DNA of 64,000 bases from Fragum whitleyi (lineage: Eukaryota; Mollusca; Bivalvia; Cardiida; Cardiidae), in NCBI GenBank assembly GCA_948146395.1, contig OX411543.1:55160017-55224016 (forward strand), written 5' to 3'. This document shows, in pieces, positions 46,983 to 57,662 of this stretch (position 1 is the stretch's first letter; every line of letters begins with the position of its first letter). Both the position numbers and the translations under genes were made by a program. The notes under the pieces were generated by a model. It saw only the letters and a list, made by a program, of their open reading frames with translations, had not been told where the DNA came from and made no database searches.

Positions 46983-47147
46983 TAAGGTAGTGGAACCGTA
47001 ATAGATCCGCAACATTTCGGCTCTCATGAACTTTCACAATGTTGGCAAAGGTTTTCTAATGAAAATCAATAGGAAACCTCTGTCAACACTGTTTAAGTCC
47101 ATTTCTTCTGAAACACAGCGGAGCTATTATGGGTCTCCTACCTTAAA
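46983..47147. mobile_element. F11 MITE copy 1 (TTAAGGTAGTGG ends)
   Basis: TTAAGGTAGTGGAACCG to GGTCTCCTACCTTAA, about 165 bp, with the inner stem CACAATGTTGGCAAAGG / CCTCTGTCAACACTG. Confidence 0.78.
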
Positions 47148-47881
47148 TTTTGGCAAGTGTGAAAAAACGCAAATCTGAAAATATTTGAAAGGAATACTTA
47201 CTGTCATGATAGCGCGGTTTCACATTATTGTTTACGTATTAGATTCACTAGTTTTTTTTCTATTTTCGAAGTAATTAAACGACATTGAATATCATTTAGC
47301 ACGAAACGCAGAACAGATGTTTTAACAAGTCATGTTTGACATATTGTTTAAGTTATATAATATACCAAAAACGGCTTTTTGAGAACTATTTCATTAACAG
47401 TTTTATCAGCAATCGATCTACTTCAATAGAAATAAAAATCAAATTGACGTGTAAAAGTTAAGCAAGAAATTTCGAGTTAATAAGTTTCATGCTCCGAAGT
47501 TTAAGTCTTTAAAACAGCAAAGTACAAAAACTTTTAAATTGAGATTTTTTTGTTTGTGCTCATTGTACTTTTTCCAGATGACATTTATCAGCCCATATGA
47601 TTTCTTGTTGATTACTATTATGCTCTAAGAGATATAGCCTACTCCTGACATAGAGAAAGTCTATGAAGCAGTAAAGGGAGATGACTTTTAAATTTGAAAT
47701 GTGTTCTTTATATTAGTCAATCTTTATAACTGATAAGTTTGTAGATGCATCGCAACTTTTTAAGCCATCTGACACCCGTTTGCGAACGTTCAGAAATAGG
47801 CCTACCTGGTAAGTGCACACGGGCAAAGCTAGGTAACATTTCCCAAACATTTCAAAGTTTTCATCTTGAACGAAGAACAGG

Positions 47882-49166
47882 AGCCTGTTTTACTTAACAT
47901 CATATGATCATTTACTTGGCGCAATTAAAACAAGAGGGACATAGTGGCCCTTAATCACTCACTTGAGTGAACTGTCTAAAACACATTTCAAGCATGTTTT
48001 GAAAAGTCTTTTGGCTAATTTTCAGGCAAAAACTCTGACTTCCGGAGCATGTACAAGGTTTTACTAAGATTTGACCCCGTGGCATAGTTTTTGACCCTAC
48101 TTGATCCAATTTCGAACTTATCCGAGATTTGAACAAGAGAATCATTCTGACCAAATTTCAGGTTGATCAGGCAAAAAATGTTACTTCAAGCGTGCGCACA
48201 AGGTTTTTCTAAGATTTGACCGGGACCTAATTTTTGACCCTACTTGCTCAAATTTCAAATAGTCTGAGATTTAATCAAGGTAATCATTTCGACCAAATTT
48301 CAGGTAGATCGGGCAAAAAATGTGACCTCCAGTGTGCATACAAGGTTTTTCTAAGATTTGACTCCATGACCTTGTTTTTGACCCCAATTGATCAAGTTTT
48401 GAACTTGTCTCAGGTTTTATCACAACAATCATTCTGACCAAATTTCGGGTTGATCAGGCAAAAGATGTGAACTCTAGAGTGCACAGAGGGTTTTTCTGAG
48501 ATTTGACCCCATGACCTAGTTTTTGACCCCACTTGACCTAATTTCAAGCTCGTGCAAGATTTGACCAAAACGATCATTCTGACAAAATTTCAGGTTGAAA
48601 AGGCAAAAAATGTGACCTTTATAGTTCATACAAGGTTTTTTTTCTGAGATTTGATCCCATGATCTAGTTTTTAACCCCAGGTGACCCAATTTCAAACTTT
48701 TGCAAAATTATATCAAGACAATCATTCTGACCAAATTTAAGGTTGATCAGGCAAAAAATGTGACCTCTAGAGTGCATACAAGGTTTTTTAAGATTTGATC
48801 CCATGACCTAGTTTTAGACCCCACTCGACCCAATTTCGAACTCATCTGAGATTTTATCAAGACAATCATTCTGACCAAATTTCATCTTGTTTGGGCAAAA
48901 AATATGGCCTCTAGAGTGCATACAAGGTAAATGTTGACGACGGACGACGGACATCCACCTAACCACAAAAGCTCACCTTGAGCACTCAAGTGAGCTAAAC
49001 ATTAAGCTGCTTCTACAGCAGTAACTAAACATGGAACTCTGTCATGTAACATCACATTGGAATCGTCTTCAAAAGACGACTCAAAAGAGATGTTTCAAGA
49101 CAGAATACAAAATGGATGAAAACACAAGGTACGATTGTGAGAAGAAGTTTAGAAAAACGGGGTCCC
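47882..49166. mobile_element. F4 MITE copy 3, interrupted
   Basis: Left end GCCTGTTTTACTTAACATC, right part TGCTTCTACAGCAGTAAC, the GGAATCGTCTTCAAAAGACG core and GTTTAGAAAAACGGGGTCCC. The 1.07-kb GACGACGG-type repeat (47931-48998) interrupts it near its left end. Confidence 0.78.
47931..48998 (+). mobile_element. Second GACGACGG-type repeat element, inserted in an F4 MITE
   Basis: Has the same ends as the element in the LINE: AAGAGGGACATAGTGGCCC, then CACTCACTTGAGTG; and at the other end GACGACGGACGACGG, GCTCACCTTGAGC and CTCAAGTGAGCTAAA. Inside are about seven diverged tandem units of around 120 bp, each with AAGATTTGACCCCATGACC, ATTCTGACCAAATTTCAG and a TACAAGG segment. It interrupts the F4 element whose halves lie at 47882-47930 and 48999-49166. 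Confidence 0.75.
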
Positions 49167-49555
49167 AGGTACGTGAAGACAATACAATTTTTTTTTTTAA
49201 TTTTTTTTTATCACCGCGACGTTGTTACTGTCAATAATTACAAAAAGAAATTTTAGAGCTCGTCAATAGACTAGAGATATTTTCATTTTTCTCAAGTTTT
49301 TCAAGTTTCTCTTTTTTTATTATCGGAACATATCTATGTGGGGTAGAAGCCGGAGGCTAGGAAAAGATGTAATTGCAGTAGGCTACTGGTGTGAGAAATA
49401 CCAGGAATCCATTGTCAGGTGCTACAGCTGCCGAGGTATAGCAGAAAGATTGTTGAAAGCGGCATTAAAGCCCATTAAACAAAACAAAACAAACCAACTG
49501 CAAGATATGAAAGCGGCTTAAATGAAGATAGAAAAGTAATGAGGGCCGGATTGCT

Positions 49556-49910
49556 GGCCTCAGCCTCCTTTCGGAACATCGCTCGGACTTCTCCGTAAAC
49601 TGGAAAGTACCTCGAAAGTAAGTGTAGTAATTTTTGGTCATTTTTTTAGGTAATTCGGCTTCTTGTGGTTCTTTTGGTTTATACGCTTGAAGAATAGCAA
49701 ATTCCTTTAGTGCTTACCGATCGTCTTTGGAGATCTTTTTGGCATGTAAATATTTGAAAGCAAAACGCAGGAAAACACTGCGTTTTGCTTTCAAATTGTA
49801 ACATGCCCAATTTTAAGCTTACGTCAACTTTTTTTGAAACGTCATGTTCAGTTACGTTTGTGACGTCATATAAACCAACGTGCGAAATGACGCGCTTTCA
49901 TGGTTGTGTC
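49556..49910 (-). mobile_element. F12 palindromic element copy 2, inverted
   Basis: GTAAACTGGAAAGTACC ... GGTAATTCGGCTTCTTG ... GCAAAACGCAGG / CTGCGTTTTGC hairpin ... GAAATGACGCGCTTTCATGG. It is the reverse of the 29.6-kb copy without its insertion. Confidence 0.7.
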
Positions 49911-50019
49911 CTTATTATTCCCCAGGTCTATTCCGTAGAATCGCCGAAGGTTCCCGATTGCCTCAGCCCTTGACCTCCGCCATGACTAACCCGATTTTTT
50001 TTTATTTATCTGAAAATAA

Positions 50020-50236
50020 GGACCGTTCGGGAATTCTGTAAAATAAATTATATAAAAAGAGATTTGACCCAGCATTGGTCAACCAGAGGTCGCATTTCAA
50101 AAATTCTTTCGCTTGAACGTTGATTGGACATTCTTGATTCAGCAAATAGGCACGGTGCAAAAAGTTTCGATCCTAGTCAGTCTGCGCAGTCCGCGTATTC
50201 TGACTGGGGTCGACATTTTACGCACTACCCAGATGG
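50020..50236. mobile_element. F5 MITE copy 7, ends eroded
   Basis: Interior ACCAGAGGTCGCATTTCAAA, GATCCTAGTCAGTCTGCGC and CGCACTACCCAGATGGTCAC are clear; the terminal GTGACCCGTCAC is lost on the left. Confidence 0.75.
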
Positions 50237-51339
50237 TCACATATAGTACTGGACACGAGTCAAACATTAAATATCAAGAGGACGGCTTAAAAGTTCAAAC
50301 TGTAGTTTCGACTCTTGAGTCGTCCATTAACGAAAATGATCTTATCGGAGTTCAACAATCACTTCACAAATGTTTCTATTGGTCAATAGGTTATATTAAC
50401 GAAAGTGATCTATTCATAGAATACCAACCAACTTGCATCATTTTAACGCCTCATAAAAGTTGACTTTGTGGTCCAATTTACCTATTTAAATTAATATTCT
50501 GACGTGCGAATGAACCTTCTTATAAACTATGTCACAAAGGTTCGCAAAAAATTCTATTAACTAGGCTGTGAAAACGAATTTGTAAAGGCGGTACAATCCT
50601 TAAAACGACCGATTAACCAAAAGAGACGCCTCGTTATACACAATCATACCGTTGGTTGGTGTTAAAAAAGGTTCTAGTCATTTTAAGGAAACCCAACAAC
50701 GATATTTTAATTGCATTTTTAGTATCAGGAAATCAAATGCTCCGCGGGATTCAAGTAAAAAATGTGTTTTATGATTTCAATACAACTCACATATGTGTAT
50801 TTTTTCATGCATCAACGAAAAACCTTATTTTTTTCAATAATTTATCAAAGGACCATTCCAGCAAAAGTTGCCCAAAAGTCTCTGAGGATATCATCTTTAA
50901 ATAAATGGCTTATTCACTAACGGGCAGGCGGACAGATAGACCCTTCGCCATGAAAAAGAGCTTGCTTGCCTTAAACCAGTTGAGCAAAAGCTTATGGTAG
51001 TAATTATTTTGTATAGCTTGAATTCAACAGGGAACCCACCAGTATAAAATTTTAGACCGGAATGTTGTTTCGTACTCTGAAATGGTGTCAACAGCAGAAA
51101 CTAATACAAGTTTGATTAAAAAATCCTCGTAACTACAGCTTGAGATAAAAACAGTCATTAGACAATGTCACATTCCGAGGCTCTCGGTCTTAAGTTTTGG
51201 GAGTTGATTTTCAAAATCTGCCTCATTGCCATTGATCCTACTTACTAGAAGAAAATCAAAGTTAGATCAATAATTCAATGTTTTTCGGATGAGATCAATT
51301 TTGACACCAATCTACTTAAAACATATTTTAGAGTTAGAG

Positions 51340-51885
51340 AAACATGAGGACCAATGACGCATCGTTTAAAAAGGATACAAAATGTCAAAACTACCACTTG
51401 AAATTGTAACCAAATTCCATGTAGACAATCTTTCTCTCAGTGTTTTACAAAGATTCGACCCATATGACCTAGTTTTCTTATTTGACTAGACCAAATTTTT
51501 AATTGTGCTTCAATTTATAAAAAACTGTTTTTCAGTGCCAGGGTTACTATAAGATTTAACCCCTTGTCCTCATTTTTGACTTCACTTGATCTTTTTTCAA
51601 ACTTGCTCGACATAATTATGAGGCAAACATTCCGACCAAGTCTCAAGACATTAGAGCCAACAAGTTTGGCCTCTAGAGTGCACACAAGGTTTTTCAAAGA
51701 CTCGCCCCATTTTCGAACTTCACAGAGATTTCATGGACACAAAATCTGACCAAGTTTCAAGACCTTTGAGTCTAAAAGGTGGCCTCTAGAGGGCACTCGA
51801 AATGATGACAGACACCAGACGAGGGACAACAGACACAGCGTGATCACAAAAGCTAACAATGAGCACTTCATGCTCAGGTGAGCTA
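51340..51885 (+). mobile_element. Third, partial GACGACGG-type repeat element
   Basis: Shares the unit motifs TTGACTTCACTTGATC, ATTCCGACCAAGTCTCAAG and GTGCACACAAGG, and ends in a degenerate CAGACGAGGGACAACAGAC run, then GCTCAGGTGAGCTAAAAA. The left terminal hairpin is eroded. It supports this being a dispersed family with a fixed right end. Confidence 0.6.
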
Positions 51886-52130
51886 AAAATTGAAGTATTC
51901 GTGTTAGCAGAGGTAATTTAGATGCGGTATGCTAAATCAAGGTCATATGCATTAAAAGTTTGTGTGAAGATTCTTCAAGGTTAATCTTATCCTTATTTCA
52001 ATAATATTTTCCCCGAGTCTCTTTTCCTGTTATTCTTGACAGATTATCTTGTTGTGAAAGGAACAACTGTCATGTGTCTAAAATTGTGTTTCAAATATAA
52101 CGCTATCATGATGGAGTATGAACAAATTAA

Positions 52131-52202
52131 GGGGTCAGTGCCAAAATATTGTAATGGCCTATAAATTTATAGGCCATTACAATAGTTTTGCACTGACCCT
52201 TT
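52131..52202. repeat. 72-bp palindrome
   Basis: GGGTCAGTGCCAAAATATTG faces CAATAGTTTTGCACTGACCC, with the centre GGCCTATAAATTTATAGGCC. Partial pairing extends outward by about 15 bp on each side. Confidence 0.85.
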
Positions 52203-52407
52203 ATTATGTTTTGAACAAGTTCATTTAAAGATTTGAGCCTAGACTATGACCTTCACCTGTGAGCTTTTCGATTTATTTCTAAAATGGGACATGAACTTGT
52301 ATAACAAAACAAGTATCACATGAGGGCATTAGACACTCAATTGATTCTGTTGAAAATCCAAAGGTATGACAGGCCTGTATATGATATAATCAAATGTAAT
52401 AAAGTAT

Positions 52408-52637
52408 TTAACCCTTTCCTGTTTTACAAAATTTTGGACCTGTCCAAATTCAAAGGTTTTGCAGAGGAAAATTTAAAGTGGATTTAATTTGAAAAATAAC
52501 CATTCTGTAGGGTAGAAAATAGTGTGGAAAAAGAAGAAATTGCTTGTCAGAAGCAATTTCTTCTTTTTTCACAATGTTTTTTTCAATTATAAAATAACAG
52601 GCACGTAAAAAGCAGGGATTAAACAGGAAAGGGTTAA
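52408..52637. mobile_element. F1 MITE copy 4
   Basis: Full length, TTAA on both sides, with the same GAAGAAATTGC hairpin. It appears to be the least decayed copy in the window. Confidence 0.85.
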
Positions 52638-53214
52638 GGGAACACCATCTCTCTAAGGCAGTCAATGATCAAGAGGAGGGAAAATTTAATCATATTTTTA
52701 TAATCCCCCTTTTCCTATAATACTTTACAGACCTGGCCCATTACAAAAGGAAAGGTCCTCACGTTCGTACAATCATTCTGTAAAAGGTTCGGGGAAATGG
52801 ATGAAAGATCTATTGATGTAAAAGGGATATTGTAATTAAAAAGTCACAAGGTCCCTTTTCCTGCATTACTTGAAGACTTGACCTATTCTAAAAAAATACC
52901 ATCCTTATGTTAGTTCATTCATTCTGTGAAAGTTTGAAGCAAATCAGATGAAAAACTAAGGACTCAATCAATTATTAGGATATTTTTTTTATTTTTCTTT
53001 AAGGTCTCTTTTCTGTGACACTTGATGGACCTGATCAATTTCAGAAAAGAACCATCCTTAAGATGAAAAAGTGTGGACTCATTAGCAATAACAATCACAG
53101 TTTAATCTATTTTCCATTATGTCCCTTTTCATTTGATACTTGATGAACCTAAGTCTATTTGAAAGGCATGACTAAGATGGTTCAATCCTTCTGTGAAAGT
53201 ATGATGCCATTAAT

Positions 53215-53690
53215 AAGGGGCAGTAACTCTAAATTAAGTCATCAAAACGGGTAACCCTGACAATATGCCAACCTCCTCTTTGTAGTGAAGCTTTCCACAA
53301 AGTTTCATTGAAATCCAGTCAGTGGTTTCCAAAAAATGGCGTAGAAATAAATATCACTCTGTATATACCTTCACAAATCAGGGACAGTAACTCTGAACTT
53401 AATGCTCAAACCAGGTAACCTTGACATTATACTTATCATCTCTTCGTAGTGAAGCTTTCCACAAAGTTTCATTGAAATCCAGTCCATGGTATCCTAGAAA
53501 TAGCCTGGAAACTTAAGTCAGACAAACCGACAGAAGGGTGATATGGCGTCACCAATCAGGGGAAGTAACTCTAAATTTAATTCTTGAACCAAGTAACCCT
53601 GACAATATGCACATCTCCTCTTTGTAGTGAAGCTTTCGACAAAGTTTTGAAATCAAGTCACTGATTTCAGAGAATAAGTTCGGAAACAAG
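53215..53690. repeat. Three diverged ~175-bp tandem units
   Basis: Each has GGGGCAGTAACTCTAAATT-like, GTAACCCTGACAATATGC and GTAGTGAAGCTTTCCACAAAG segments (starts near 53217, 53382 and 53561). Confidence 0.8.
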
Positions 53691-53699
53691 TTTCACATT

Positions 53700-53935
53700 A
53701 ATATATACACTTTCAATCAAAATTATGTTTCAAATTTGTAAAAAAAAGAACAAGAGCTGTCACTGTAAGATGACAATGCCCCCGACACCGCTTTGATTTA
53801 GAAGTTATGGCCAATGTTAAAGTTTTTGGACGGAATGACGGACGGACAGACAGACGGACGGACGGACGGACAGACGGACGGACGGACGGACAAGTCAAAT
53901 TTATGATGCCTCCCTATCGGGGGCATAAAAATGTG
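53700..53935. repeat. (GGAC)n-containing dispersed repeat
   Basis: AGAGCTGTCACTGTAAGATG, then CAATGCCCCCGACACCGC, then a GACGGACGGACAGACGGAC run, ending CGGGGGCATAAAA. The CCCCCG / CGGGGG ends are complementary. It resembles a repeat widely seen in bivalve sequence. Confidence 0.7.
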
Positions 53936-53937
53936 CA

Positions 53938-54012
53938 CTAAGGGACCATTAGCTTTAATGACCTCTTTTGGTGGTCCTGTAAGTGCTCACTTAATACATG
54001 TTTTACTGTAAT
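53938..54012. repeat. F3 fragment
   Basis: CTAAGGGACCATTAGC, then TTTTGGTGGTCCTGTAAG and CACTTAATACATGTTTTACT match the F3 right end. Confidence 0.6.
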
Positions 54013-54309
54013 TATCTTTCATCGAAAACAGATTCAACAAAGTTAAAAATTCAGGCATTTCAATCAACTTAGGTGGGTTTCTACATAAAAGTGTAGGGAA
54101 GCTTCTAGAAGGGAGGGGGCTATTATTAGAGGATAAAGTGTATAGGAAGATTTATTATATATATACATAACTTTGACTTAATAAAAGTCCGCATACCATT
54201 CCGATTTTATAAGAACAAAACAAAAGTGTGAATGTCACATTATACTCCACCACTGTTGAAACTTTTCAAAATGAAGAACCATTCACCTGCCCTGCATTTA
54301 AGATAAACA

Positions 54310-54412
54310 AAAGTGCAAACCGTTTGCTAACTATACCCTGATTTTCATGTGCATAGCTGGGTATAATTGGCAAAAGTTTGTACCGCTTTGTCACCTTTAA
54401 CGCAAGGCTGGT
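54310..54412. mobile_element. F2 palindromic MITE copy 4
   Basis: Diverged copy with GTGCAAACCGTTTGC, a GTGCATAGCTGGGTATAAT stem arm and an AACGCAAGGCTG end. A SINE has inserted directly next to its right end. Confidence 0.65.
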
Positions 54413-54425
54413 CACTGGATAAAGA

Positions 54426-54663
54426 TTGATTGATTGAATGGAATTTTACACTGCTTTCAACATTTTTTCAGTTATATCACGACGGCTGGAGGACCTGACA
54501 ATGGTTTCCTGGTATTTCTCTCACCAGTACAACCACCACATCCTTTCCTAACCTCCAGCTGCTATCTTATATAGGTCTACGATTATCAACCCATAGGTGA
54601 GAGACAAAAAGTCGGAAAGAATGAGTGCCGCTACGGTGGTTCTAACTCGGGACCTCTAGATTG
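54426..54663 (-). mobile_element. tRNA-derived SINE, copy 2
   Basis: Same body as the 26.5-kb copy with a decayed head. The target duplication ACTGGATAAAGA is at 54414-54425 and 54664-54675. It inserted next to F2 copy 4. Confidence 0.82.
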
Positions 54664-54973
54664 ACTGGATAAAGAATGTTTCCTGAAGTTTCAGGTAAGT
54701 CAAAAATAACTGTAGGAGGAGTTGTGTTGACATTGAATTTTACAAGGTACCTCTTTGTTCCATGACACAGTGTAATATAGTAATGTAGAAGGATCATTCA
54801 GAATTCTAAAGTGTGAAAACCTGCAAAGAATAAATATAATGGACACTTTTTGCTCTCTACCCAGACAGCTTCTTTCTTCTGAATGATCACAAATTTAATA
54901 TAACTCATCTGTTGGAAGGCCAATGACAGATAAAATTTCTCAAAATAGAATGAAGTAGCTTCGATGCCTTTTT

Positions 54974-55116
54974 TTAACTGATACATTTTGATAAAACAGT
55001 TTGTAAATAATTCTGTAAAGATTCTGTCCATTCTAGAATCATGGTGTCTGAAGCAACAAAACTCTTCCCGATATCCTGCCAGTCTATCGTGGTTAACACA
55101 GCAAGGGACAACTGAC
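54974..55116 (-). CDS. Cys-module gene terminal exon
   Basis: The acceptor CTAATTTCAG is followed by two bases completing a Gly codon, then 46 codons and TAA at 54976-54974: QLSLAVLTTIDWQDIGKSFV, later ILEWTESLQNYLQTVLSKC. The peptide is amphipathic and helix-prone at its end. This frame was chosen over a longer open frame on the same strand (54798-55031) because only it agrees in phase with the linker exon. Confidence 0.6.
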
Positions 55117-55810
55117 CTGAAATTAGAGGATACTTGTCTTTTTTTCAGTCAGATCTTTAGATAGAGGGAGTATTTAGGATTTTATATCAACATTATTCAA
55201 TAATAATAGCATAAACCTTTTGTTATTGGTACTCATTGGAATCATCTCATCAAGACGATTCCAATGAGTACTAACAACATAGGGTTTCATTGAGATATAA
55301 AGATTTTAGACTGGCTTTTCCGCCGTTTTCTGTACCTCTGTTCAGTTATGAATAAAATCGTCTTTCCAAGGCTACTTTTAGAGGGAGTATTTTAGTTTTC
55401 AAATAAAATTATTTCACTAATACTAGAACAAATCATAAATCATTGTGAAGATTCAAATGAGTACCCACAATATGGGAATTTAATGAGAAATAAAGGTTTT
55501 AGACTGGAAATATTACTCTTACCTGTCCCTCTGATTTCCGTTCAGTAGTTGAAAAGCTAAATTTTCATGAGAGACAAAGCCACAAGTGAAGAAAATTGTC
55601 AAGGGGAGATATTTCTTAAACAAATAGGATTTAAGACTTAAAAATTGGATCTTGCAAAACTTAATTTTATGATCAATATTTTTACAAAGTTTCATTTCCA
55701 TTGAAGTAAACTGATGATGAATTAATTGGCAACACAAAATCTTGTGAACAATAGTTTTGCACAGACTAAATGATTCAACATTTGTTTTTGCAGACCCCTC
55801 ACCAAATGCA

Positions 55811-56090
55811 TAGGCGTATCTAGGACTTTGAAATTTATACGAACTCAGAAGGCGACAAACAAGGAATATATATGATAAAGGCGACATGTGGACAGTGACA
55901 AAAGATGAATGTCCTCCGTCCATTTCCTTTTTTAAGTTTTGAGCATTGCTGAAAAATCAAGCATCGTACCTACAGCTTAAATAAGCTGTAGTTTCGATGC
56001 TATGATCATTCACCAACGATATTTTTCAACAAATAATTGTTTCTTTTACGTACTTGCATAAATTGTGTAATGGGCGCTACGCCCTTGAAA
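55811..56090. mobile_element. F9 MITE copy 3, inverted
   Basis: TAGGCGTATCTAGGACTTTG to GGGCGCTACGCCCTTG, with the hairpin CCTACAGCTTAAATAAGCTG. It lies in the intron between the terminal and linker exons of the Cys-module gene. Confidence 0.7.
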
Positions 56091-56114
56091 TGGTCCTAGT
56101 TTATCATGTAATAC

Positions 56115-56249
56115 CTGAAGCTAAGGCATCATTGCATTTTGTACAGGTCTTTAAATCATCAGGAAATGGTATGGACAACTCTGGACTCAAACTGTCAGGG
56201 GCTACAACTCTTAGTAATAGATTATCTCCCTCACGCTTAGTTGTCCATA
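56115..56249 (-). CDS. Cys-module gene linker exon with CxxC
   Basis: The acceptor TATTCTAATTTCAG is followed by two bases that complete the codon left open by the CPxC exons, then 44 codons: KREGDNLLLRVVAPDSLSPE, then PFPDDLKTCTKCNDALAS, and one base before GTATTA. The acidic-hydrophobic start and the single CxxC suggest half of a metal site. The acceptor region of this exon has been copied repeatedly upstream (56290-56650). Confidence 0.65.
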
Positions 56250-56289
56250 CTGAAATTAGAATAAGACAAACAGTTATACATGTATGTAT

Positions 56290-56650
56290 TATTATATACA
56301 ATGTACTATGATGGTTTAGTTGTCCATACTAAAATTAGAATAAGACAGACAGTAATATGTATTATGATATACTTTGATGGTTAAGTTGTCCATACTGAAA
56401 TTAGAATAAGACAAACAGTTATACATGTATGTATTATTATCTACTTTGATGGTTAAGTTGTCCATACTGAAATTAGAATAAGACAAACAGAAATATGTAT
56501 TATGATATACTTTGATGGTTAAGTTGTCCATACTGAAATTAGAATAAGACAAACAGTAATATGTATTATGATATACTTTGATGGTTAAGTTGTCCATACT
56601 GAAATTAGAATAAGATAAACAGTAATTAATATGTATTATGATATACTTTG
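56290..56650. repeat. Tandem copies of a splice acceptor unit
   Basis: About five to six units of 60-75 bp, each with GTTGTCCATACTGAAATTAG and AATAAGACAAACAG, i.e. the reverse complement of the acceptor plus the first bases of the linker exon at 56249. Confidence 0.9.
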
Positions 56651-56687
56651 ATTGTTAAGTCTTATTGTTTGCCTCATTTTTTATTCC

Positions 56688-56853
56688 TTAAGGTAGTGGA
56701 CCAGTAATAAGTCTGTCAACATTTCGGAATACCTGATCTTTCACAATGTTGGCCGAGGTTTCCTAATGAAAATTATTTTAGAAATCTCGGTCAACACTGT
56801 TAATGTTCATTACTTCTGAAATGTTGTTGAACTATTACGGGTCCACTACCTTA
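56688..56853. mobile_element. F11 MITE copy 2
   Basis: TTAAGGTAGTGGACCAG to GGGTCCACTACCTTA, with the same inner stem. It lies upstream of the repeated splice-site array. Confidence 0.8.
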
Positions 56854-56924
56854 TAAAAGAGAACAACCAAATGGTGTCTACCCTCCACTGTAAGGTGCTG
56901 AATAGTTTATAAAAAATTGAAGGC

Positions 56925-57200
56925 AATTAAGAGATGAAGAGAGTAATTGTCGAACTCATTGAGGTATGACACTAAAAACCTAATCACACTATATGAATGC
57001 ACAAACCTCTATGAAAACAATATTTACTTTCTCCATATCCTAAAATTTAATATATATCAAAGCAAAACTGTTCAGATTTATTAATTAAGAAACACCATTG
57101 TAACAGGACTACTTTGTGCAGAAGCTGACAAAAAAAAGCTGCATGCTCAAAATTGTTTTCATTGAGGAATAATACCAACTTTTCAGTCAATCAGAATGCA
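56925..57200 (-). repeat. F10 dispersed repeat copy 3, inverted
   Basis: ATTGAGGTATGACACTAAAAACC ... CAGTCAATCAGAATGCAC, the reverse of the F10 motifs. Confidence 0.6.
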
Positions 57201-57436
57201 CAAATCTTAATGAACACAACTTAAATTAAATTATTCGGGAATAATCTACAGTTATTCTCTTTGATAGTAGATCTATGGGTGGCTGTTTTTTTTTTATAGA
57301 GAATTTATGCACCAAGTTTTAAGTAACTGTATTAAGTAAAACCAAAGATATCATAAAATATCAAAGTTTTTTCTACAACAGCAATCTCAACAACAACAAA
57401 TTCTTGTAAATTTTACATTAACATTTCAATACTTAC

Positions 57437-57550
57437 TTTGTTTGGTACAGATTTTATGTAGTACACTAGAGCCACCCACACTACATATGGGGCATTTGGA
57501 TCGTTTTCTTAATGGTCTAAGGCTGTTGGGATCTTCTTTTGTTTAATTCT
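57437..57550 (-). pseudogene. Further Cys-module exon copy, probably inactive
   Basis: It reads DPNSLRPLRKRSKCPICSVG, then GSSVLHKICTK, and has the same donor. The acceptor CCAG is kept, but the second codon of the exon is TAA where the 60.7-kb copy has AAA, so in the standard phase it terminates. It could be used only with another acceptor. The module itself is intact, including all three cysteines. Confidence 0.55.
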
Positions 57551-57577
57551 GGTTTATAATTATTTCAAAATACTTAC

Positions 57578-57662
57578 TTTGTTTAGTGCAGATATTATGT
57601 AGTACACTAGAGCCTCCCTCACTACATATGGAACAATTGGTCTGTTTTCCAAATAGTCCCGG
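57578..57662 (-). pseudogene. Cys-module exon copy split by satellite
   Basis: It keeps the 3' half of the exon, FGKQTNCSICSEGGSSVLHN, with CTKQ and the CAAA|GTAAGT donor. Its 5' half is missing here. The upstream part of the unit (exon start and intron) appears 2.8 kb away at about 60432-60490, on the other side of the GGGGACAGGTTACC array. With no acceptor adjoining, the copy is probably unspliceable. Confidence 0.6.

Larger units (their letters stand above)
41412..54973. other. Intergenic region between the two genes, unlisted parts
   Basis: Stretches 42306-42973, 43351-44039, 44371-44854, 44993-46982, 47148-47881, 49167-49555, 50237-51339, 51886-52407 and 52638-53214 contain no recognisable coding exon. 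Hairpins such as GTGACGGATTCCGTCAT near 43466 and diverged tandem sequence at 52640-53210 (CCCTTTTCC and TTCATTCTGTGAAAG motifs recur) are present. Confidence 0.45.

Noticed and set aside
53713..53898. RPSVRPSV protein
   Set aside because: Translation of the (GGAC)n part of a dispersed repeat.
54798..55031. 77-codon minus-strand frame as the last exon of the Cys-module gene
   Set aside because: An overlapping frame from the acceptor at 55117 to TAA at 54974 matches the phase of the preceding exon; the longer frame does not.
56316..56597. MDNLTIK repeat protein
   Set aside because: An antisense-free reading of the duplicated splice-acceptor array; intronic by the phase of the linker exon.
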